Source: Gonium pectorale (Eukaryota > Chlorophyta > Chlorophyceae > Chlamydomonadales > Volvocaceae). From it: a stretch of DNA of 64,000 nucleotides. The notes under the pieces were generated by a model. The model was not told the DNA's origin, did not search any database, and was given only the letters and a program-made list of their open reading frames with translations. The stretch lies in contig LSYV01000002.1 of NCBI GenBank assembly GCA_001584585.1, positions 1,172,496 through 1,236,495 on the forward strand. Reading direction: 5' to 3'. Shown here piece after piece: positions 55,438-64,000 of the stretch (the stretch's first letter is position 1; each line of letters begins with the position of its first letter). The translations under genes were made by a program, and so were the position numbers.

Positions 55438-57296
55438 AGCAGGCGCCACGGGGTCTCGAGAGTCGGTACTGGCTCTGAACATGTAGCACCTTGGCCACCA
55501 TTCGTATGACCCCGGACGCTCTGTAGCTAGTCCAGCTGGCGGACGGGGTGCTTGGCACGTGCGGTTGTCGACGGCTTCGCTGCCTGCCTCCCTGTCCCCC
55601 TGACCCATGCCCCTCCACCGTCCGGGACGGCCTGCCCTGGCCGTCGGCACCCCTCCGCCTCCGCGCGCCCCCTCCCCGCCGCGCCGCCTCGCTGCTGTGC
55701 AGATACGTTGAGAGGTCGCGGAGCTAGCGCCGCTTCCGGGGGGGCTGGAGGCGCCGGCTCGTCCGGCACGGGCGGCGGCGCTGGGTCCTCAGTGGGCACC
55801 TCGTCAGCGGTCCAGATGTCTTCAGCCGCCGTCAGCAAGGCCGGTCCCAAGGGCTCTGTGAGCCAGCAGGCCGGCGGAGCCAACAACGTTTAGCCTGAAC
55901 CGCCAGCTGCATGCCCAAGTGGTGTGGCGCTCTCAGCCGTTTGGTTTGGTCATGGGTTTACAGGACAACGCGAGAGGGGCGGGTTGTGGGGGGCGATGCG
56001 GACGGCTTCGTCTGCCGGGGCCGTGGCACCAGACGGGATGCCGGTGCGGACGTCGTGCAGCGCCAGCCGTGCGCCTGGTAGTGGCGTTGCGTACGAGGTG
56101 CCGTGGGCTGTCGGCTCCCGATCTGTCTTTCGCTGCAGAGGTACAGGTACGCTGGTTGGCCGCAGGCGGAGGGCCACAGCGTGGGCGCGCGGAGTTGCAT
56201 CCAAAGGGCGGGCGCGACCGCTGCGCTGCATGCAAAGCTCGACGGGGCACCCGGATGACGCTTCGACACCTTGCGTCTGGCCCAGATACACAACAGGAGC
56301 GGGTGTTGCAGGAGTGGTGGTGCAAAGCCTGATGTAGCTGCGCCTCGCTGGTGGGGCAAGGAGGCAGACCTTCGCGACGTTTTGCTGCTTAGGCGGACTG
56401 CGGTGCTGGCATCAGAACGGTCAGATGGAGAGTACTCGACTGGTCAGTCAGTCCGTAGCAGTCCAGGGAAGGACGTTGCGATGCCGTGCCGGCATACATG
56501 GGGTCCCATGCTGCGATCAGGATGCGGTATTTGTGGACCCGACATGAAACTCGACCTGCCAACCTGGAACCGCGCCGTAGTTGGTACTGCACAACTGCAG
56601 CTTGTCCGATTACTTGTTCGAGCGAGGCATTGGGGTTCTTTCAAGCCGGCTGGGGCGTTTGATCCCACTGTGTAACAATTAACAAGCGGCAGAAGCTGCT
56701 GAATACGGCCGTGGGAACGTTGGCGATGCCCGGTCGGACAGCCAGGGACAGCTTGTCTGCACGGCAAGGTATGCAGCAGTACGCCCACAAGGCACCACGG
56801 CCCTCTCGCCCTGGTCCAATATGCCCTCGCCAAAAAGGCATCGACCACCGTCCGTGCTAAGCCACTGCCGTACGTGGGCCGACTAGGCTACATAGGGTTC
56901 TATATAGCGCAGGTGGACAAAGTTTATAAGCAGCCTTGATTGTAGTCTCCTTTGTCCTTCACAGGAGAGTCTCCCCTGGTCCTTAACAATGAATGTACAT
57001 TATTCTTTGCAGTAATACAGTACGCCAGTGCGCGTCCTGCAACCCAGCGCCTGCCCCCGCCTGCTGCCTTCGCCCCACGCAGCCACGCTCGAGCCTTCTC
57101 CCTCACCACCGAACGCTGGACGCGGACGACCGCCGCCTCAGGACCTTTAGCCGTTATTATTCGCACATAGGGCAACCGCCTTATGAGACCCGTCGCGTCG
57201 CTGCCCCGCCCATCGGCCCCCTCCTCGAATCTGCCCAGTCAGCACATGCTGGTCGCGTGAGTCCTTCCGTCCGATGCAACACGGACAGCCGAACCC
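55438..57296. other. Convergent intergenic region
   Basis: Many overlapping frames but no domain. A plus-strand TGTAA at 56671-56675 is the nearest candidate signal for SYS1, though 1.2 kb from the stop. The 3' UTR of the coiled-coil gene lies at the right. Confidence 0.4.
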
Positions 57297-60200
57297 TCAC
57301 ATGAAGCGCTTAGCCATTGCGGCAAGCCGCGCCTCGTCCCGCTTGCTCTCCTCAAACCGGTCCATCGGCTTCCTCGGCCCCTTGCCGCCCCCCTGCCGCC
57401 CCTTCGCCCCCGCGCCACCCCCGCCACCCGCCGCAGGCTTGTCCCTCGGCTGTCCGAACCGCGACTGCACGTGGCCGTACGGATCCCCGCCGCCACCGCC
57501 ACCGGCCTCGCTGCCGGGCCCGCCGCGGCCGCCTCCGACGCTGCCCGGCGCCGGTGGCAGCGGCCCCGGGCCGCCGCCGCCTCCGGGCGGTCCATACCCC
57601 ATGCCCCCGTACATGGGGCCCCCGCCGGGCAGCATCATCATCATCCCCGGACCGCCCGCGAGGACGCCGGCGGGCGAGGGCATGCCCACGAAGCCAGGAC
57701 CACCGCCCATCATGCCCATCATCTCCATCCCCCCGCCGCCGCCGCCACCTCCTCCGGCGCCGCCGTCGTACGCCATGACGCTGCCCGGCCCACCGCCGGC
57801 TCGCCCCGGTCCGCCCGAGTGCGGTGGCGGCCCGCCCAGCTCGCCCATCCCCGGCAGACCCATGGGTCGCAGGTTGACGGGCGGCAGCTTGGGGATGTTG
57901 CTGTGCCCTCCACCGCCGCCCATCGACGGCGGCGGCAGCCCCCCCGCCAGCAACGGCCGACCTCCGCCGGGGCCCCCATGTGCCTGAGCCATGAGCATCG
58001 CCGGTGGCATGATCCCCGCCATCGAGGCCAGACCATGCATCCCCATGCCCATCCCCATGCCCGGCCCCGGCCCGGCCCCGCCCGCGGCGTGGTGCGCAAA
58101 GCTCTGCGCGGCGGCTATCGCCCCGCTCAGCTCCACGCCCCGCTCCCGGCCGATGTACAGCTTGTCCAGCAGGCGGTCCATCTTGTCCTTGGTGGCGTCC
58201 AGCTCCTTCTTGCGCTCCAGCACCTCGTTCTTGACGTCCATGACGGCCGCGGTGGTGAGATGCGCCTGGTGCTGCCAGCGATTCATCTCCTGCGCCATCA
58301 GCTGCTTGGGGAATGGGGAGGGGTGGGGAGGAGCAGGGGGGGAGGGAGGCAGGCACAGGGGTGGGGGGAGGGGGAGGGGAAGGGGAGCAAGTAACAGCTA
58401 GTGCGGATGCACGGTGTGCGCGGCCGTACGTGTGCGCGGCCGTACGTGTATGCGGCCGTACGTGTGCGCGGCCGTACGTGTGCGCGGCCGTACGTGTGCA
58501 ACGCAAGCCAGACCAAGCTCGTGTATCCCATTGTGGCCTCTCGAAATCCCTGTTCAGGCGCAGTCCCGCCACCCCACTGCCGACCTCCCAACAGGCCGAA
58601 GTCAGCAGGCCACCATCGAAAACCCGCCCCACCTTCCCACGCGCCGCACCTGCCCGCCACCACTGCCCGCATCCCCTTTTCCCTTGCCCTCGCCGGTCCC
58701 CGCTCCCAAGGCCTGCAGGCGGTCCCGTCCTCCCGCGCCCGGATAGCTCTTGCGCCGGCCTGCTTCCAGGACGGGCCTGGCGCCATGCGCCGAAGGCTCC
58801 TCCAGCCATCACGCCCCCCACACGCCTCAACCCCCCGCAAGGCCCAGTCCCTCTCGGACCCCTCCGCCCCCGCACCTGCCCCACCTGCGTGCGGTACGAC
58901 AGCTCGTCCCGCATCCGGCCCAGCTCCTCCTGCAGGTTGCCGATGCGCGCCTGGTACTCGGCCTCCAGGCGGGCCCGGTCCACCGCCTCCGCCGCCCGAA
59001 TGCGCTCCTCGCTGGAGGCCAGTGCCTCCTGCGCCTTGGCCACCTCGCCGCGAGCAGCCTGCAGCTCCGCCTCAAAGTCCTGCCGCATCGCCTCCAGCGC
59101 GTTCCGCTCCTGTGCGTGCACCGCAGGGGTGGCAGGAGCTGGTTTGCATGGCGGGGTGGTCGGCAGCGTGTTCGCCGGAAAGGTCAGCGGAGTGGTTGAC
59201 AGGGCCGCCGCGAGTTGCATAATTCGCGCGGATGCCGCTCCTCCACCCGTCTTCCCAAAGCCCACCCCTGCCGCGTCGCGGCATCTTTGGACCTTCATGA
59301 ACTAATCCCCACACCCGCCGCGCGGGCCCGCACCCGCTTGATTCCGTTCCGCTCCTCCTCCAGCAGCTTCTGCTCCTCACGCCGCTTCTTCATCACGTCC
59401 TCCAGCTTGTTCTTAGACTCGAGCTCGGCCGTGATGGCCGCCTGTGGAATGTGAGGTTTTGGTGGGGGGGGGGAAGGGAAAGTGGAATGAATAAGCTGGG
59501 CGACAGCAGCGTTTGGGGGGAGGGGACAGCAGCGTTTGGGGGGTAACATGAGGTGGAGGTTGGGGGGGGGGGGCAATCACGGTTGAGAGTGGCTCAGGGT
59601 GGCTAATGACGGTTAAGGGCGTGGGCAGGACATTGCGGCCAGAGCGCATGCAGAGAGGAGGGGAGGGGGCGGACAGGGGCTGCTACGTAGACGCGTAAAG
59701 GGGGCGCGCAAGGATGCGACGGGGCGCACCCCCGCGCCGCCGCTGTTCTCGCCACGACGGATCGCACAGCGTCAACGGTTATCGCTGCTGCCCCTTACAG
59801 CACGGGACGGTTGCAGCCGCTGCAACCCCACAGAGCATCGCATAGCACTCGCCTGCAGCAGCTCCTCGGCCTTCTTGCGCGCCGCCTGCTCCGCCTTGAA
59901 GTGCTTTTCGATCCGCAGTATCATGTCTTCCAGCTCCTCGCGCGCGCGAGCCTCCATCGCCAACTGCTGGTCGTAACGCTCGCGCTCCGCCGCCAGCATT
60001 GCTTCCGCCTCCTCCGCCGACACTCCCCCGCCACCAGCGTTAACGCCACCGCCGCCACCGCCGCTGAAGCTTTCCTGCCCAGCGCCGCCCCTGCTAACGG
60101 GTGCCGCCGCCGCTGCCGCCGCGGCGCTGGCGGTAGCGGCCTCGGCAATGTCGGCGGCGCCGCCACCTGCCGCCCCGCTCTCAAGATAATGCTCATATGC

Positions 60201-63200
60201 GCCATACAACTCGGGCGATGGTACGGCACTGTACGACTGCATGGCGCTGTACGGCCCGTCCTGGCTGCTGTAAATTCCGACGGCACCAGGTGACACCTGG
60301 GTGCGCTCAGTCATGGACCTGGGCCGGGGCTGAGGGACGAGCTCCCCGCCGTACGCCACATACCCTGGCCCGGCGTCCTCTGGCGCAGGAGGCACCCCAG
60401 CATACTCGCCCCCACGGTCCAACTGCTCAGGAGGCCCCTCCCCGCGGCCGTTAGCGCCGACCGCCTGTGGCGGTTCGTACGACGGATAACCGTACGGGTA
60501 CGACGGGTACGGCTCTGCCTGGCCGTGCTCGGCTTCCGCCGCCAGTGGCTGCTGCGGCTGCAGGAGGCCTTGTAAGGTCGCCTGCGCGGCTTCGTCCGGG
60601 TAGCCGCGACGCTCGTCCCATCTTGGTTCGGCTATGGGTACGGGCTGCACGTCTTGCTTTCCGTACCCGTACCCGTAGCCTGGGTCGTCGCCTAGGCTCT
60701 TCTGGTTCTGGGACTCCTGTCCCCGACCCTTAGCGAGATACGAGTCCTGGTCCTGCAAGGCTGGCTGCAGCTCGGGATACGAGGCTTGCGGTGCCGGGCT
60801 GAGACGCCCCGGGGACAGCTCCGGGAACGGCGCAGACGGCGGCTGGAAAGGGTCGGTGGGCGGCGGGACGCTCTGACTCGGCAGCCCGTGCCGCGGGCTG
60901 CGGCCGCTTCCGGAGAGCCCCGCGCCGGGCGAGGCCGAGCCGGAGGCAGCAGCAGCAGGATCGGGGGGCGGCGCCAACTCGGCTGGCGCCGGCTGTGGCG
61001 GCTCCTGCCGTACTCCTGGGGGCTTGGGCAGCTGACTGCCGGAGTGCTTCTTCGGGGATCTCTGGGGAGACGGAGACTTAGCCTCTGGGAAGTCGGGCGT
61101 TCCGAGGGGCTCCCGGTCTGGTGGGTGAAGCAGCAGCTGCGCCGGCTCACCGGGAGGTGGTGATTGCGACGGCCCGGATCGTGGCTGTAGCTCCGGCACC
61201 ATGGCTTGCCGGGATTCCGGCGAGGGCGAAGCAGCGGGCTCAAATTCGGGTGTGTCCGCAGGTTGATGTCCCGGAGGCTGAAGCTCTGGTGTCCGCGCAG
61301 ACCGCGGCCCAGGCGACGGTGAAGGCTCGGGGTCCGGCTCGGCAGTCCGCACAGAGCGAAGCCCGGGTGACAGCCCAGGCTCTGGCTCGGGTGTCCGTAC
61401 GGGTCGGGGCTCCGGCGACATCCCCAGCGGGGCCTCTGGAGTCCGCACGGCGCGGGGCTCAGGTGACGGCGCAGGCTGCGCCTCCGGCTCGGCAGTTGCC
61501 TGCGCAGGCAGAGGCTCAGGCGACGGCGAAGCCCCGGGGTCCGGCTCCGCAGCCCGAGCCGCCAGAGGCTCGCCTTGGAGCGCGTCAGGTGGTGGAGCCC
61601 CTTCGGCCCTCTGCTCCATGAAGGCCTCATCCGGCTGAGGCTTTGGCTCTGGCGCTGGTGTCGACTTCTTGGCTGACGGTGGAGCGGATCTCGCCGCGAC
61701 AGGCTGTGCCTTTACGGAGGTCGGGGCCAGCGGCGATGGCTGCTCCGCCGCGTCCCCCGAGTCCGTCGGGCCAGCTGCCTCCTCCGGGGCTGAGGATACC
61801 GGTGGGTCTGGCTGGGGCTCTATTGGCTCGGGCTCGGGCGACGGCGCAGGAGGCGGCGTTTTGGCTGACGTGGGAGCAGAGCTTACTCCTTTTGCCGGCT
61901 TCTTTGCCGAGGTCGGGCCCGGTACCGGCTCTGTCTTCACCTCCGGTTCTGCGGTTGCAGCTCCCTCAGCTTCCGGGGTCAAACCGGTGCCAAGGGGAGG
62001 ATTCGATGACGGGGCCACGGCGGTTTTCTTTGCTGACGTGGGTGCTGACTTCGCCCCGGCTGCCGGCTTCGCGTCGGATGTTGGCACCGTTGCCGTTGCC
62101 GGCTCTTCCCCTGCCTCAGGCCCTTCCGGTGCCGCTGGTTGGCCCGCCTCCTTCGCCGGATCAGGCTCCGCTTGAGCCTCCGGCGCCGCGTCTGCCGCTG
62201 GTGCCGGCTTCTTGGCGGATGCTGGCGCCGCCTTCTTCGCCGCCGCCGCTTTGGGCGTCTTCATCGGCTTGGGAGCCGCAGGCACGTCAGCGTCGGCCTC
62301 AGGTCCCGCCGGCGCAGACGCCGCCGCCGGTGCAGGGTCTGGCTGCGCTCCCGGCCCTGCCTCCGCCGCCCCCACCTCGGCCGTCCCGGCCTCCACCGCC
62401 GCTGTTGCCGCTGGCGCTGCTGCCGCCGGTGCGATTGGCTTCTTTTTGGCCGAAGCAATGACGGGCTTCACCAGCACGCCAGGCTTCTTGGCCGCCGGTA
62501 CAGGCTCCGACTTGGCCTGTGACTCTGGGGCCTGCAGTTCAGCCCGATCGGAGGGCTCCTGCCCATCAGGAGGAGGCTGCACCTCCGGCGGCGAAGGCTC
62601 TGAGCCCGGCACCGGAGGCTTCTTAGCCGATGCCGGGTCAGGCTTTGCCGCGGCTGCGGGCTTCTTGGCGGGCTTGGATTCCACCGGTGGTGCCTCTGAC
62701 TGAGTACCCGGCTCAGCCGCTGCGGCTCCTCCGGGATCCACTGCTGCCTGGTCCGGCTGGGGCGCTGGCGCCTTTGCCGGGGCCGGTTTTTTCGGAGCCG
62801 GCTTCGCAGGTGCTGCGGGCTTCTTTGCTTGCGCCGGCGTCGTGTCCGGCTTGGCCTCCGCTTCCACATGTGGACCCTCCTCAGACCTCGCGCCCTCAGC
62901 TTCTTCAGGATGCAACGGAGAGGCTGGGGTCCCTTCAACCGCGGCCGCTTTGGCCGGACCTTGCGCTGATTTAGCCGTTGCAGCGGGCTTCTTTGCTACT
63001 TTAGGCGCCACGGGGGCCGGTGGCTCAGGCTTGGCCTCCGAGTCTGGTGGGGCAGCCCCGTCGGCGTCCTGCCCCAGGGCAGGGTCCGGCTGGGGCACTG
63101 GCGCTGCGGCCGGTGCTGACTTCTTTTGCGGTGGCCCAGCCTTCGGCTTCACGGATCCCTGTTGCGCACCCCCTGACGCTGCGTCGGCGGCAATGCCACC

Positions 63201-63564
63201 GTGCCCCTCGGCTGCAGGTGCGTCGCCCGCGTGCGGGCCACTGTCACCGTCGGGCTGGGCCGCCTTCGGCGCCGCTGCCGCCACCGTCGCGCTCGGCTTC
63301 TTCGCTACCACTTTGGCAGCTGGTTTGCCCGCGGCTGGCTTCGTAGCGCCGCTGGGGGCCGTAGAGGCTTCGGGCTGCAGTCACAGGCACAATGTGGTGT
63401 TACATTCATGCAGTATGTATAAGGCTCAGTGAGTGCTGGGGCGTGAGTGCGAAACGAGCGAGGAAAGCCCGGGTCCAGATGTGAACAGAACAAGCCCAGT
63501 ACCCAGCATTTTAGAAGCAGTACGTCAGTTATTCCTACTATCACAGCCTTGCCTGCTCAGCCAT
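57297..63564 (-). CDS. Large low-complexity coiled-coil protein, function unknown
   Basis: Firm exons: 63374-59853, 59441-59334, 59109-58885 and 58304-57297 (1,620 residues). A candidate first exon, 63564-63553 (MAEQ), joins in phase. Layout: a ~1,050-residue A/P/E/K-rich region with about 15 AKKP-type motifs spaced along it (for example VAKKPAATAKSA, APKKPAPAKAP), then SPEPRxVRTPE-like repeats, then a Y/P/G-rich stretch; about 250 residues of acidic/basic coiled coil across three exons (AMLAAERERYDQQLAM, KNKLEDVMKKRREEQKLLEE, RIGNLQEELGRMRDEL, MDVKNEVLERKKELDATKDK); a G/M/P-rich C terminus (GPGMGMGMGMHG, GPGMMMMLPGGG) ending in a basic MAKRFM. I do not recognise the family. Composition suggests a scaffold or microtubule/condensate-associated protein (inference). 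The splice from 59853 appears to use a GC donor (CAG|GCGAGT). Confidence 0.72.
58415..58499. repeat. 16-bp tandem repeat in the coiled-coil gene intron
   Basis: Five-plus copies of GTGCGCGGCCGTACGT, one with a two-base change. The unit contains the palindromes CGGCCG and CGTACG, so single strands could fold. It lies between exons 58885 and 58304. Confidence 0.85.
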
Positions 63565-64000
63565 GTGCCCCCGGTCCTTCCACTGCCTTCGAGATGCCTT
63601 CGAACCGCTCAGCGTGCTCTGCCCCTATCAGCTACCTCCTGAGTAAGTGCTTATCCAGTGAGGCAACATTTATCCTTCGCGACGTTTTTGCTTCATGCAG
63701 CATATAGCTGGGCGGACGACACCAATTGCAGTCGGTCAAGGCTTCAGTATACGGCTACCACTGCGGCTGTTTGTTGTGCGCAAAGAGTATACGTAATATC
63801 CCGTACTCAGTACGACATGTGTCCCGTGTTTAGGGTCGGGCTGCGCCGGCAAACCTCTTCCGCCGTATTTGCCAAGGCCGTCCTTGGCTACTGAAACGCG
63901 TACCCGGGTATGACACGCTCCAAATGGGCAAGTGGGTAAGGGATGCCGCACGGCCCCTTCGTTGCCAACTCAAGCCGTGCCCATGATCTATCAACAACTA
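63565..64000. other. Upstream region of the coiled-coil gene
   Basis: No convincing exon or other feature. It should contain the 5' UTR and promoter if the MAEQ first exon is right, or a further 5' exon if it is not. Confidence 0.35.

Noticed and set aside
57352..59298. 648-codon open frame overlapping the coiled-coil exons
   Set aside because: It runs through introns and reads the known exons out of frame; the spliced coiled-coil frame is supported by in-phase junctions.

Overview
The window looks like nuclear DNA of a volvocine or other chlamydomonadalean green alga. It is GC-rich, with many short introns of the G|GTGAGT...GCAG type and candidate TGTAA polyadenylation signals. It carries a hydroxyproline-rich wall-type protein with SPPPP tracts, an SRCR-domain secreted protein, and a ciliary candidate. 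I found no prokaryotic operons, CRISPR array or rRNA. Gene models below were built by hand from splice sites; for each, the exon phases were checked to close arithmetically.

Layout. 1-790: 3' end of a non-LTR retrotransposon (+); a second, broken copy lies at 8.90-9.63 kb. 1998-4513 (-): membrane-anchored proline-rich cell-surface protein, two exons. 4.7-14.0 kb: gene-poor, repeat-like DNA. 14082-15582 (-): ribokinase. 16092-17102 (+): TOM40, intronless. 18249-20496 (-): proteasome beta2 subunit, 7 exons. 22488-26182 (-): DA1-type UIM/LIM/peptidase protein, 8 exons. 27011-33909 (-): N-terminal-motor kinesin resembling KIF12, 10 exons. 34266-36479 (+): small protein of probable ciliary function, 5 exons. 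37698-46710 (-): Ku80, 18 exons. 47103-52531 (+): secreted multi-SRCR protein, 12 exons. 53321-55437 (+): SYS1 Golgi membrane protein. 57297-63564 (-): large low-complexity coiled-coil protein of unknown function.

Three gene pairs are head to head across short gaps: ribokinase/TOM40 (509 bp), kinesin/ciliary candidate (356 bp) and Ku80/SRCR (392 bp). These gaps probably act as shared promoters. Otherwise the genes belong to unrelated housekeeping systems (protein import, proteolysis, end joining, vesicle traffic, sugar salvage) and are not a pathway cluster.

The observations most worth a second look are: (a) a roughly 60-residue W/F/Y-rich module in the kinesin tail, split exactly at an intron inside an otherwise low-complexity region; (b) a set of three conserved 3' RNA hairpins in the retrotransposon; (c) a proline-rich receptor-like protein whose ectodomain resembles bacterial adhesin modules; (d) SRCR exons that are almost all phase 1-1; (e) a very large K/A/P-rich coiled-coil protein with RTPE repeats and two apparent GC-AG introns.
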